64,000 nucleotides of DNA from Lineus longissimus (Eukaryota > Nemertea > Pilidiophora > Heteronemertea > Lineidae): NCBI RefSeq assembly GCF_910592395.1, contig NC_088308.1:15951501-16015500 (forward strand). The letters are read 5' to 3'. Each line of letters opens with the position of its first letter. Position 1 is the first letter of the stretch. The notes under the pieces were generated by a model. That model was not told the origin of the DNA. It saw only the letters and a program-made list of their open reading frames with translations, and did not search any database. The position numbers and the translations under genes were made by a program. This document shows positions 23,013-35,228 of this stretch, in pieces.

Positions 23013-26000
23013 ATGTCCGAGGAGGGGTTTTCATTCTCGCCGGAGAAATCTCCCAATTTCTACCGGAATTTCTATTTGCAGAATAGAGGAACTAATAGGT
23101 AAATCTGACGTGAAAATTGTCAACAAGTGATATTGTGTCTTGATTCTCCTACATGCTCTTTTTTAGCTATAGGCCTACAAGTAATAAGTTCAACACTGGC
23201 ACTGCAGCAGCTGCATGCAACGTTAGGCCCTGGTCTATGCATTGCAGCATGTACGCAGCGCATGTTTTTGTGTGGGCTGTGTGACTCTAATCAGGGTATC
23301 ACTAGCTGCTGAGTGTAGCAACCTGTGCCATTGGGGGGAGGGCCATTTGACTGACAGCAGAAGACCACTTATTGCAAATCTTTTGTAGGCCTACCCATTT
23401 AGGCAAAGCCTACACACCGGACTGACTGGTTGTATGATGTGATTGATAAGCCTTGAAATTGAACGTCCAACGTGTTTTTCAGGATTTGATTTACTAGGTA
23501 TGATGGTTATGGGAGGGCCCGTTCAATTTTATCGTGGTCCGATAAAAATAGAAATCCAGTTGTAGTGCCGAAGTGCGTTTATTATGCGTACGAATTTGCT
23601 GAAACTTGGTAGGCCTATTAAAGTCAATATTAGAGAGGTTCTGAGCTCTGGTCCGGTCAGGATAATCCAAGGCACCGATTGAAGATTTATTTAATTGACA
23701 ATGGAGGTCCACTTGAAAATTCTATACAAAATTGCATTTGGATTATGAATCTGCGTATTCTGGCCGGCTATATCTTCACCCCTTATCAATGTAACCCTTC
23801 TCCTATTTTTGTTGTTACACTTACAGAGATGCAGTGGCTGAATCAGCATTGCCTAAGAGGAGACGACTGGAGACTGGATCACATCGCAACCCCATTGATA
23901 TTGACGAGTAAGTCTATGCACTAAAACTGGCACCATTTAACCTTGAAAACTATTTGGATTAAGAGCGGCTGTACAGCTGCACTATTGACTAAACTCCATA
24001 TTTTATTTGATTGGTGTTGATTCTGAAAGAAAAAAAATTAACTTTGCTCAAGTCAGTGTTGAATAGACATTGAAAAGTGTCAGGTATTAGGATGTGATTG
24101 CCTCTTTGATACAGAGACTAAGATAAGCAGCACATTTTGAATTGTCCACTGTTTTGAAAACAGCTTACTGAAAAGAACAACTTTTTTTCAAATCAAAATA
24201 CCGCTTTCATTACATACAAGCTTACATGTCATTCAATTTTAACTTTTTCTTGTAGTGACAGTGACCCAAACGAGATCCTCGAACCTTCAGACATGGACAG
24301 CGGGCCAACAAAGCGATTGTCCTTCAACAGGTAGGTGTCCTTGCTGTGTGTTCTCCTGACTTTTATCACCTTCATTCAAGAATATATTTTGTCTGCTAGT
24401 GCTAGGCCAGTTGGTAGTTCAATATAGCAAGAACTGATAAGCAAACTTCATATGATTTTTACTTTTATTTGCAGTGACAGTGACCCAAACGACACATTCG
24501 AACTTCCAGAACTGGACAGCGGGCCAACAAAGGGATTGTCCTTCAACAGGTAGGTGTCCTTGCTGTGTGTTCTCCTGATTTTTATCACCTTCATTCAAGA
24601 ATATATTTTGTCTGCTAGTGCTAGGCCAGTTGGTCGTCGAAACATTTTTAAATTAATAAGCACATTTTGAACTGCTCTTCAGTGCATGCACAAATCCGTG
24701 TGTATGTGTCTGTTTCAGGTCAAAAGAGCGCCCTCTATATGATTTTTACTCTTTCTTGCAGTGACAGGGACCCCAAAGACCGCATTAAACTTCAATACCT
24801 TGCCAACAGGCCAACAAAGATATCGTCCTTCAACAGGTAGGTGTCCTTGCTGTGTGTTCTCTCTAGGCCTGGCCAGACTTTATCACCTTCATTCAAGAAT
24901 GCTTTGTCCGCTTGGCCAGTTGGTAGTTCAATATAGCAAGAACTGATAAGCAAACTTCATATGATTTTTACTTTTATTTGCAGTGACAGTGACCCAAACG
25001 ACACATTCGAACTTCCAGAACTGGACAGCGGGCCAACAAAGGGATTGTCCTTCAACAGGTAGGTGTCCTTGCTGTGTGTTCTCCTGATTTTTATCACCTT
25101 CATTCAAGAATATATTTTGTCTGCTAGTGCTAGGCCAGTTGGTCGTCGAAACATTTTTAAATTAATAAGCACATTTTGAACTGCTCTTCAGTGCATGCAC
25201 AAATCCGTGTGTATGTGTCTGTTTCAGGTCAAAAGAGCGCCCTCTATATGATTTTTACTCTTTCTTGCAGTGACAGGGACCCCAAAGACCGCATTAAACT
25301 TCAATACCTTGCCAACAGGCCAACAAAGATATCGTCCTTCAACAGGTAGGTGTCCTTGCTGTGTGTTCTCTCTAGGCCTGGCCAGACTTTATCACCTTCA
25401 TTCAAGAATGCTTTGTCCGCTTGGCCAGTTGGTAGTTCAATATAGCAAGAACTGATAAGCAAACTTCATATGATTTTTACTTTTATTTGCAGTGACAGTG
25501 ACCCAAACGACACATTCGAACTTCCAGAACTGGACAGCGGGCCAACGAAGGGATTGTCCTTCAACAGGTAGGTGTCCTTGCTGTGTGTTCTCCTGATTTT
25601 TATCACCTTCATTCAAGAATATATCCCATACATCCCCAGTGTCATATTTATACTTGCCTGCAAGTGCATTTTAACATAAAGAATGTGGTCGGCTGAACAG
25701 CCCTGGTGGTATGCATCAATTCCAATCGGGCCGGGCCCTGACCTGACTAGAGCTAAAGACAGGATGTGACATGTCCAAGACAGTAGGCAACAGGATATTG
25801 CATGCCATAAAGCATGCACTGTTTGTTGTGGTGTGCTTTCCCAGGAATGAAAGAAAACATATAGTGTGACGCGCAAAAAAAAGAAAAGTGAAATTGCATT
25901 ATGTGACAGCAGCCTTAAACATAATGGATGTGTTGGCTTTGCTGAGTAAATATTGACAGTTCTGCTCTTCTTCCAGGTCCACAGACTTTGAATTTGTCCA

Positions 26001-28737
26001 GAAGAATACAACTGCTTCGGCTGCTGCAGGTACAAAAACTACAACTAGTTTGGCTGCGGCAGGTACGAGTTCGCCTGGCATCAAGTATTATGATGGAGAT
26101 AAAACCATGCCAATTGTCTCAGAAGTAAAAACTGGTCTAACTGCCAAAGAACTCTTTTGCCTTCTTCTACATGATCCATTGGATGGTATTGTTAGTGTAA
26201 AAAAACCGATTGGAGTTAGAAAGAATGCTGTGTTCTTGATAGATCTGCAGTCTGTCAAATATAAATCGTTATTTGCTGATGATAATGGGGCTTGGCTAAC
26301 CAGCATGCCAAGGAGAAAATTCTGGGTGGATGTCAGCGATGGAGAAGTAGGTGTCTCTTCCTCGGCAGCAGCAGATGTTCGTGGTAAGAGACAGTACACA
26401 CTATTGCGCCAGTATGGCATTCACAAGGGCACAAAAGAGAAGTTGGGTCGAAGATTCTCTCGGATAATTACTACTCTTTTAGACGATAATAACAATGCGG
26501 GCAGATATGCAGTCGTGCAGTACTTTCATGAAGGCGACAGCAGTGAAGTGTACCTACCATGCCATGGTAACGCTGTGAAGGTGAAGGGTGCATATCACCG
26601 AACTGATCCAACTACGATTGAGTCCATTAATGCGAAAGTGCAGAAAGGAACGGAGGCCAGGAGTAAGTCCAAGAATATTTACCATGAGGTGTATACTGAG
26701 TGTGGGGGTGATAACAGTCGTAGTGTTTCTGAGGAGCCAAGGAATACCACCCAGATATACAATGCCAGCAGGTTCAAGCAGAATCATGTTAAGGATGGGT
26801 TGACTGTTCTCATTGACAGTCTGAAGAGCCAACAAACTGGTGAATTTTTACACGAACTGACATTGGGCCACATTCAGACTGAACAAACAAAAACAGGTTT
26901 TGAGCCAACTTTGCAATATATGTTGGCCACAAGAGAGCAGCTGCGTGATGCAGAAAAATTCCTGACTCATCCAGAGGAGTTTTCTGTATTTGGCATCGAC
27001 CCAACATTTGAGTTGGGAAATTTCTATGTGACAGTGACGACTTTGCAACATCCAGTGCTGGTTTCTGCTAAAACAGGAACGCATCCATTTTTCGTGGGGC
27101 CGTCATTTGTCCACCATAAACGCGAAATGGACAACTATTACTATTTCATGACATGCCTACAGCGACTTAATCCTGCCCTTCGCCATATACAGGCATTTGG
27201 AACAGATGGTGAGGTGGCCCTCCTGAATGCCATTGTTGCTGCATTCCCAGATTCCATTAATCTCCTCTGTTGGATTCACAAAAAGGCCAATATAGAAAGA
27301 TACATGGCGACAAAACTGTATGTCTCCGCATTAGTGAAGAAGGTGCTGCTAAGGGATATATTTGGCTTCCAGGAGGGAACAGTCCTAATTAAGGGTCTAG
27401 TTGATGCTCATGACAGTGAAGATTTCGATGTGAGACTAGGACAGCTTGAAGACAAATGGCAGGCGATTGCCCCAGGTTTTTACCGTTGGTTCAGTAAGCA
27501 TCAGGCGGAGAGCTTCAAGGCCCGAATGATAGAGTGTGTACGCAAAGCTGCCCATTGGCAAGGACGCCGTTTCACAACGAATGGAAATGAGAGTCTCAAC
27601 AACTCCCTCAAACAGTGGGTAGGACACAAGAAAAACTCTCTCCCAGATTTTAATGAAAAACTCCATCAGTTCGTGATCTGCCAGTACAATGAGGCTAAGA
27701 AAGCTGTCCGAGGCTGCGGGGAGTACAGACTTGCTCCAAAGTTTCAACATTTGGAGGTCGATCCAGTTGAGTGGAAAAAGATGACGGAAGAAGAACGGAC
27801 CACTCTCCTACAAAAAGTCTTTGGGAAGGGAACTGTTGATGCTGATGCTGATGAAATTCAAAGCCAGGATCCTTGCCTCTCTGTTCACTACAAGGATGCA
27901 GATCTGTTGACACTACCTGATGAGATGCTGAAGTCAATGTGGAAAAAAGCAGCAGGCATTGTCAAAAATGAGTCATCTGACATAACAAGTGCTCCAGGTG
28001 TCACCTATGCAAGGATGGTTCGAAGTGACTCTTCAAAAGCTCCACATTTTGTTGAGTTTTCAGCTGCATCCGGCCGGATAGCGTGCGATGACAAGTGCTG
28101 CCAATACAAATCGATGAACGTGTGCGCCCATTCCTTGGCTGTAGGGGAAGTGGTGGGTATGTTGCCACAATTCCTTCAGTGGCGAAGCAAGAGAAAAGGT
28201 GGAGCCAATTTATCGGCAATGTTGAACACTAACGTTACCAAGGGGGCAGGGAAAAAATCGGGAAAGCCATCTCGGCGTGCTGGGAACTTCCGTGCACCTC
28301 CATTGACACCAGAGAGGATTGTAGACCCAGCCCACAGTTTCAACAGTGAAATCCCATCAGAGCAAGCAGATGGGTTTCACGTATTGCTGCATTCCCAAAC
28401 AAAAGCACGCATTTGTTATGGTTGCCAGCAACCTCTGGATGCTGGTTGCAAGATGACAATAGTCCGCCCAGATGATGCCAACTACGTTGCTGTGGACAGA
28501 CAGCAGTACGTTGTGCGAACGCATGGACCAAGGGAATTTTATGTGAAAGAAAATGGTCAGAATGTGAAAAAAACAAAAAAGCAGAACATTTTCTTTCACT
28601 TCAGGCTAGCATGTGTAAAGACAAAATATCCCGATATTAAACCTGTGGACCTTGTGATTGAAAAGAACACGTTGCCATTGCTAAGTGGAGAAGCACGAGA
28701 GCAGTTGACAAGTCTTGGGGTTAAGGAAACACAATGA
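23013..28737 (+). CDS. Mutator-like (MULE) transposase, nine exons
   Basis: Exons are 23,013-23,098; 23,827-23,907; 24,256-24,330; 24,475-24,549; 24,762-24,836; 24,984-25,058; 25,271-25,345; 25,493-25,567; 25,977-28,737. All introns are GT-AG and all junctions are phase 2, giving 1,125 residues without a stop. Exon 1 starts MSEEGFSFSPEKS; exon 2 has a basic PKRRR nuclear-localisation-like motif; exons 3-8 are 25-aa acidic repeats. Exon 9 holds the MULE core: D547 in GIDPTF, D616 in FGTDGE, the CWIHKK Cys/His pair and E744 in NGNESLNN. A SWIM-type CDDKCC...CAH zinc finger begins near residue 909, then a basic stretch and a C-terminal Cys/His cluster (CYGC...HFRLAC). The enzyme should cut and rejoin the TIRs of its own element. 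Exon assignment rests on sequence only. The copia insertion lies one base from the duplicated target before ATG. Confidence 0.92.
24256..25567 (+). repeat. Tandem array of six 75-bp symmetric exons
   Basis: Six exons start at 24,256, 24,475, 24,762, 24,984, 25,271 and 25,493. Each is 75 bp, bounded by AG/TGACAG and CAACAG/GTAGGTGTCC, and phase 2-2, so any number can be spliced in without a shift. Two types alternate: SDSDPN...GPTK (exons 3, 4, 6, 8) and SDRDPK...RPTK (exons 5, 7). The last copies form a 509-bp exon-pair unit repeated almost identically (24,475 to 24,984 to 25,493; 24,762 to 25,271). Only one exonic difference is seen among exons 4, 6 and 8. Confidence 0.93.
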
Positions 28738-31032
28738 TTTCTGAGTTGAGATTGAACGTGAAATTCCCCATTGTTAGTTCGAAGAGAAAACCCTTTTTCT
28801 GTTATTAGGCTGGACCAGATGTATTGTTTGTTTGCCGTAACCCGACCGACCCCAAAAGTTCTTATTGGAGTTTTTCTTTCATTTTCACCTACAAAATCAC
28901 TGAGAATTATCAAAACTATTTGCCTACCTACGAGCTAGTACCTTGCCTGTGTGAAGACATGTACCTTGGGTAGGGTTACTGCAAACAGACAATTAGTTTG
29001 GGCCGGCCTAATTGAGGTTATGCTTCTTTCCTGGTCTTTTTCGACTCAAAATACTTGTGGCCCAGTGGAGTATCTCGGGGGACAGAGTCTGCAGTGCAGG
29101 GTCATATTATCACCATACTAGTGGATGCTGGAGCATTTATACTAGTAGTCAGAATGGTGAATTTCTATTTGTACACGTATGTACACTCAATGTACACTCA
29201 TCTCTTTATGTACACTGTACATTATCTATGAAGATTTTAAAGCCATACTGCTGCACTGATGTGATTGATTGTGGTAAAATTGTATTGATCTGAACTGTCC
29301 GTTTTATTTCGTTTGTCCCATGCATATTTTGTTGATGCGCCTGTTTTGTGGTGCAGTTTTAGAGCGCACTGTAAACGATTTATTTACTGTACCCGAGTGT
29401 ACCATATCAAAGGTTAGCATAGAATTAGAATAGATTTTAAATGGTCTGCTGGTGGTCATGGTGGTGTTCTGTGATGCAATCCATATTCATTGATTGATTT
29501 ATTTCGTGTCTAGAATTGTCATCATGAACTGCCAGAGTGGTGATATTGTAATGATCGGAGCTATCCATCTTTTTGCCTGTCCTAGACATATTTTGATGAT
29601 GTACGTTTTTGTGGTGCAAATCTAATAGAGCACTTAATTGATTTATTTACTGGACCATATCCCTGGTTTTAACTGGTATTCACACATGGTAATTTTTCGG
29701 GATACTATTCATATTTTCAATTCTCATTTTTGTTGTATTTGTAAATTTTAATTCAAATCATTTATCACATTGCTTGATTCATACTCCATGTGGTGTATTT
29801 TCACCGTCATGTATCGTAACACTAAAACTTAGTGTGATTACACCTCGGGCAGCATTTTGGCAAAATCGAATTCCAAATTTGGCCACCAGGGCAGCATGAC
29901 AAGTAGGCCTACTTCACGTCCTCGGTCGGTGTACATGTACCTGCAGGTGTTCTCATTTGCCCCTGGCCATTTGACTTAATCTTTGCAAATGGTCATGTTA
30001 TTGACAAGGATTTATGTAGGTAGAAAATTTTATTTGTATGGTCTCTTATCATGTAGTGCTACAGTGTCCCAGAAAGTTTCCCGCTACAATTCTGCAATAG
30101 GCCTTGATGCTGACTAGGCACAGGAAGCAATAAACTGCTTTACTCAGGGACATATTGAAGCATGTGCTCATAGGCTGATATTAGTCATGTAACTGGTGTT
30201 GTAACATTTACTTCTTCACCAAGCATAATTTCTGGGACACTCCGTAGTTTTAAAGTGCCCCTAATGGGCCAGTTTTGTGTTATCTACTTTGAAATTAGAA
30301 ATTCTATGTTGTTTACTGGTTTAGGACTGTTTTCTATTTACACTGACCTCCCCAATACACTACATGTATGTACTACACGGCGTAAATAGAAAATAGTCCT
30401 TCGAATAGCGAGTCCTGTTCTTTTGTACATTCCATGGCCTGTGCACGACACTAGGCTGAACTTCCCTACTGCAACCTCATTAACATAAACAGATATTTAA
30501 AGGGACTATTTAAAGGCAGCAGCTGGGCAGGCAAGACTGAGTTACTCCAAGTCCAAGTCTAGTGCCCGCCCGCCCCCCCCCCCCCCCCCACTTTACTCTA
30601 TTCTAGTCGCCAAAATTGGTCTCTCACGTCTCACATAACGTCGAAATGATTCACCCATGTACTGGTACCGTACCTTGCATTTAGTGCTGCATCAGACGGG
30701 ATTTGTAGGATGATCCTGGTACTTCATGTAAATTGAACACTACAAGGCAAGATGTTGCACTGCACCTTCATTTAAAATAACATGCTGTAGGAATCGAATC
30801 GAACCTACCAAAGTACTACACCACCACCTCAAAAGACTTCACCCATATCGTGCCGCCCCCTCCCCCCCCCCCAAGTTGCTCCATGTATCCCCTCAACAAC
30901 TCTATTGCATTCCGGCTGGCCGCAACCCACCAACCTCAGATTTTACTTTTAAACGACAATAACAACGGATTGGGCAAGGAAAGTATCGGCGTACCGCTTG
31001 ATTCCAACTTTTATGAAAACCCGTTTGATTTT
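28738..31032 (+). other. 3' non-coding part of Mutator-like element
   Basis: There are no further genes. A pair of diverged direct repeats is visible (about 29,310-29,410 and 29,560-29,660) sharing GCATATTTTGTTGATG-like, TTTTGTGGTGCA and GATTTATTTACTG words. C-rich tracts lie near 30,571 and 30,858. Confidence 0.6.
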
Positions 31033-31098
31033 CGTTTCTGCGTTTCGTTTCTGCGTTTCTGTGTTTCTGTTTCTGTGTTTCTTGTTTTACAACTACCC
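31033..31098 (-). repeat. Right terminal inverted repeat of Mutator-like element
   Basis: In reverse complement it reads GGGTAGTTGTAAAACAAG, then AAACACAGAAACAGAAAC, matching the left end at 17,412. The TSD copy CCGGTACTT follows at 31,099. Confidence 0.9.
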
Positions 31099-31107
31099 CC
31101 GGTACTT
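31099..31107. repeat. 9-bp target-site duplication, right
   Basis: CCGGTACTT is identical to 17,403-17,411. Confidence 0.93.
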
Positions 31108-32242
31108 AGGGTGAACTTTTACATTTTTGGTTATTTTGAGGAATAAATTATAAATATTTGGGTTTTCACCGATTTGGCCTAATTGACCATCTATAGTCAT
31201 TGTTTTTAGGAAAACTACAGTTAATTTTGTTGTCCTAAAACCTACTGGCAAAAAGTGAAAATACAGATGAAGTTGGGAACAATACACAAGGATTTCTTTG
31301 GGGTAAACAGCCCTGATAAACATGCTTCTCTTTGCGTCATGTTCTTCAGAATTTACAGATTAAAAACATTTCTTTGGTCAACTTGTGAAGTTTACATGAA
31401 TCTCAAAGGAAGCATACGCATGTAAACCATGGAAACAGTGAAAACTTGGAAAGAGTGTGGAAAATCATGGAAACAGTCAATAGAATCATATTATATTTAG
31501 CAAGAAAACACCCCACAATAGCCTGATACACAGTACGCATGTCATTACACATCATTATGAGTGAGTGAGTGAGGTCAGAGTTAGACCTACAGTTCATTCG
31601 GAAATGATTTTGCGCTGGGTTTTTGGGGATTTTGATTATATAGAATTTAAAGAGCTGGAGTTCTTCAAATCGCTTCGAATTTCAAAAATTCTCTCTGCAT
31701 TATAATAGCAGCGATATTTTATTCAAAAAGAATTTTGAAAATATCTAGATTTAAAAAAAAATCGATATTCTGATTAGACTGTACATTTGTTTAGGGTGCT
31801 TGTACATTTCGCCATCTTGATGTCGAAATGATGTCATCTCGAGTCATGGACGAAAATTGTAGTTTTTCCCTATTTCTCAGTGGCAAATTGAGCTATGAAG
31901 ATATTTTTTTCTGCATAGAATACCACCCAAATTACCTAAACTGCTGGGAGATTGTTTTGGATTGTTGAAACAAAAATAATTGAATATGAGACATTTGCAA
32001 AATTTGATTTAGCTGACTGTATAACTTATTGTAACAGCCCAAAAATCATCTTCCAACTGGGATTTGAACCCAGAACTTCCCATACCGAAGTCTAATGCTC
32101 GACTGCTCGGCGGGCTTGAATGAGCATTGACACTGTTATCAGTAGGCCTATAATTAATTGTGAGCAAAATATATTTTTTCAAGAATTTCTTGATCTGGCC
32201 ACACAAAATAACAATATTTTAAAACATTTTCTTTTGATATAG
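31108..32242. other. Intergenic or intronic; tRNA-like SINE fragment
   Basis: No coding exon is supported between the transposon and the exon at 32,243. The tRNA-like segment at 32,050-32,116 is listed separately. Confidence 0.4.
32050..32116 (-). repeat. tRNA-like SINE head or tRNA pseudogene
   Basis: The minus strand reads GCCCGCCGAGCAGTCGAGC (A-box-like) and then GGGTTCAAATCCC, a near-perfect B box. Spacing fits a class with a long variable arm. Acceptor-stem pairing is poor, so a functional tRNA is unlikely. Confidence 0.55.
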
Positions 32243-32333
32243 ACGAGGGGCCCACGTGCGGGAAATGGCACTGAAGCATGTGAAGAGAAGCCCTGTACTG
32301 ATCTGGAAATGAAATTTTTCAATCCCAGAAAAG
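32243..32333 (+). CDS. SET-recombinase gene, upstream exon
   Basis: It is open in phase 0, 30 codons plus one base, with acceptor TTTTGATATAG and donor AAAAG/GTAAGC. It ends in phase 1 and joins the exon at 34,053 in frame (G plus TT makes Val). The peptide is polar with two Cys (EACEEKPC) and has no recognised domain. It is supported mainly by splice sites and phase. Confidence 0.6.
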
Positions 32334-34052
32334 GTAAGCACAAGATTTGTAACTAGAACTATTGTAAAACTATTGTGCCACGTTTCCTTCTTCCCGCCAG
32401 TTTGTTGCATGTTGGACAGTTTGTCGGCAAACATTTGAAATGGGTGGACTGGGCGACTGACTAGGGCCAGTTGGTTTTATTCAATCATGTCTGGCAACCC
32501 AACGCTTCCATTTTTAACCTTCACTTTTGAAAACATGACATTCCTGTGAAGTTACAATGCTCTGTTAATTAGGCAAATTTGGCAGTGTCCTCATGGACCT
32601 CATTTGTCACGTCCGATATCTTGATGAAGGCAACTGGCTAGGAGAGAATTGGTACAAGAATGGCCTGATTCTCCCCACAGATTATGGCCTTCTGCAAAAA
32701 AAATGCCAATTATAATCAAATTTGACACATAATTCACCCGGCTCCACCGACAATTGCTAGGTTCATAGATGAGAATGTAAGTTAACGATCCCCAAATCAT
32801 GCAAATCGCTGCATCAGAAGTTCGCAAAAAATATTTTTTTTGCATTTCATGGTAAACTAAGGTGAATGATTCCACGTCAGCCGTGGCTTGATCAATAATT
32901 TCAACTTCGTTTCCATTGATTGTACGCCTATCCTTTCTCTAGTGCATAAAAGCTTGCCATGCTGTTGCGTCGAGGATGAAGAGGATTCATAGCTAGCATG
33001 GCCATATAAGGAATGTCACGTGCCTTTGGCGGGAGCGTGGTTCTGATTCTCTATTGGCGTAAATCTACATGACAATAGTACCGTTGACATCGACTATTGA
33101 ATCTATTGTAGTTTGTACATCGTATTGTACTGCATGTAGGATTGTGATCAAGTTTAAGGGGCAAAGAGCAAAAGCACACCACATTCCAATACAATTGGAT
33201 CATTAAAACATTTTCCTCATTTTTTTGGAAGTGGCAATCTCATCTATAGATGTAGGTTGAAAAAGACCTCCCCCCTCTTCCTACCAAGAAATGTCCAAGG
33301 TGGCAACATTCTCCTTAGAACCATTTAGTAATATAGGGCGGTGAGGGTAAGGGTAACTGACTCCATGGACTCCGAGAATTGCAGTGAGTCCTGTGTCCCT
33401 CTCATACATGTCATACCTTGAAAAAATGAGATTTCATTGGAATCTTGATTTTATGAGGTTTCTCATTGTAAAACCACTTTTTCAGGGTTCTGCAAACCTC
33501 AAATAAATCAAGTTTTTAACAACCTTCAAAAAAGGTTATCAATTTCATGAACCACATTTACTGCCATCCAAAGGAAAATTCTGATTCATTCATTTGATCA
33601 GTGAAAACTGATTTCTTTCTTATGAGTAACCCTTGAAAAAATGAGTTTCTAGCAAACCTCACTTTTTTTTAGTTTGACTGGACTGCCTTAGTAAATATCA
33701 ACACAGGGATAATAATTACTCTCTAATTCAGAATCCTAGCATGAACCCTGTGCCCCCACGCCCCATTTCAATGAAATTCATATCAGATGTTAGTATGGGA
33801 AGGGTGCCCTGCAGAAAAAAGCAAAATTTCAGGTCTTTCTGCAGTGTCCCGCTAAAGGGCCAGGTCATGTCAGAAGGAACAAAAAGTGTGTCTTTTTGTA
33901 TTGAGTTTGTATCAGCTGAAGTTAGCCAAAATAGGTGGGGAATGTACTTTCAATTGGCTTAGGCCTAATCCTTCTTGATGGCTTAAAAATTATACGTATT
34001 GACCCCCCCCCCCCCCCCCCCCCCGTTTTAAAAACCTGGTACTCAACTCTAG

Positions 34053-34281
34053 TTCATCTTGGCAATGGAAAGCCCAAGCCCAAGTCCACCTACAGTTACG
34101 TTTTTTATGTTTCTGGTAGAGGTGTTATTGCTACAGACAGTATTCGACCTGGGCAATTTCTGCTAAGATACAGTGGGGATCTTATCTCTGCTGATGAAGG
34201 AGACCGGAGGTTTGAAGAATATAAGGAGCTGGAACTGGGAAATTACTTATATTACTTTTCACACAGTGGCAAGGAATACTG
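34053..34281 (+). CDS. SET domain, N-terminal half
   Basis: It encodes the first half of a KMT5A/SETD8-like SET domain: SGRGVIATDSI, then GDLISADEGDRR, YLYYFSHSGKEY. SGRGV matches the AdoMet-binding GxG segment. It ends TAC-TG before GTAGGG and joins C-ATC-GAT at 35,385, restoring the YCIDAT motif. The acceptor could instead be just before 34,120 (GGTAG/AGGTG), but the 34,053 acceptor fits the upstream exon phase. A run of about 22 C lies 28 bp before the acceptor. Confidence 0.85.
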
Positions 34282-34693
34282 GTAGGGTTGTGCTTTGCAT
34301 CTGGATTCGTGATGCAGGTTTTTCAATTACATGAAACAGGACGTTATGTTGTAGGCCCAAATTGGGCACCCAAAATGAGAAAAAAAAATGCTTAAGTTTC
34401 TCTTTGTCTTAAAAGTCACCAATTTAACTATTTAGAGTCAAAGTATTTATTGCTTAGGACTAATAGGAGAAAAAAGCCTATAGTTGTAACTGAGTTCAAC
34501 CATGTCACAAACTACATTCACGGGCAAAAAAGCCCAAATTTATTGGGGACCATTTAAAATAGAGGGTGTAGCCCAAATGCCGTAATTGAAAGGCCTGTGA
34601 TGTCATGTCATGATGTTTTACTGTACTGGTACTCGGATGTAAGGTCAGGGAAGGCTGAGAATCATCTGGTAAGCCATAGGCCTACATTTTCCA

Positions 34694-34787
34694 GCATGTG
34701 GGATTGAGCCACTAGGCCGTGCTAGTTTAAATAGCAGAAAAAAATGCTATAGCTGCCAAGCTGGCATGGTGGCTCAATCCCACATGC
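34694..34787. repeat. Hairpin with 19-bp perfect arms at the duplication breakpoint
   Basis: GCATGTGGGATTGAGCCAC at 34,694-34,712 is the exact reverse complement of 34,769-34,787, with a 56-bp loop. The left end of the 5.1-kb duplicated unit (34,774) falls inside the right arm. Confidence 0.9.
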
Positions 34788-35170
34788 TGCATATTTGCCA
34801 ATTCGCCATGTTTTATAGAAACCCGGTTTGATTAACCAAGCCCAGAATATTTGCAAAATTAGTGCCTCCATCCATTCTTCACTAGTTTAATACCGGTTAG
34901 GTTGGTCATGTTGATTTATCAAATGAGCAATGAATTAGATGAATCACCTGCTGATAGCATTGAGATGTCTTTTAGTTTGCATAATCTAAAACTTAGCATG
35001 TTTTTAGTCAAATGACATGAAAAAGTATGTAAAAAATCCAGGCCACCTCCCTTGACCTTACAGTTACTGTGTACTTGCAGGAAATTCTGTCTCAGGTCAA
35101 GTATAATTACGATTTTCAGCCTTTTTACAAAAAAATGGATGTAGCCCAGTGAATGCTTGGAGGTTGGGAG

Positions 35171-35228
35171 TTGTGGGGCATTATGTATGCCCCATATTTT
35201 TGGAATGACTCGCAAGGAAGGTTTCATT
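35171..35228 (+). repeat. Palindrome-bearing dispersed repeat, copy 3
   Basis: GTGGGGCATTATGTATGCCCC is followed by AATGACTCGCAAGGAAGG and TTTCATTG. The unit is duplicated at 40,271-40,328. Confidence 0.7.

Larger units (their letters stand above)
17412..31098 (+). mobile_element. Complete Mutator-like DNA transposon with nested copia
   Basis: Both ends carry the inverted repeat GGGTAGTTGTAAAACAAG followed by a CAGAAAC-rich tract, and both are flanked by the same 9-bp CCGGTACTT. The element spans 13,687 bp; removing the copia insertion (17,708-23,006 plus one 5-bp TSD copy) leaves about 8.4 kb. Its only gene, at 23,013-28,737, encodes a MULE-type transposase with a SWIM finger, the enzyme expected for a Mutator-class element with 8-11-bp target duplications. 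All transposase exons are open and all splice sites canonical, so apart from the nested retrotransposon nothing visible disables it. The left 300 bp and right 2.3 kb are non-coding. Confidence 0.93.

Noticed and set aside
24256-25567. CRISPR-like array
   Set aside because: Repeats are exons with introns in a eukaryotic gene; no short direct repeat/spacer pattern and no cas genes.
26050-26052. Start of the transposase at the long open frame's first codon
   Set aside because: That codon is TTG. Splice-phase continuity places the real start at ATG 23,013 with eight upstream exons.
32050-32116. Functional tRNA gene
   Set aside because: B box is good but acceptor stem and cloverleaf pairing are poor; a SINE head or pseudogene fits better.
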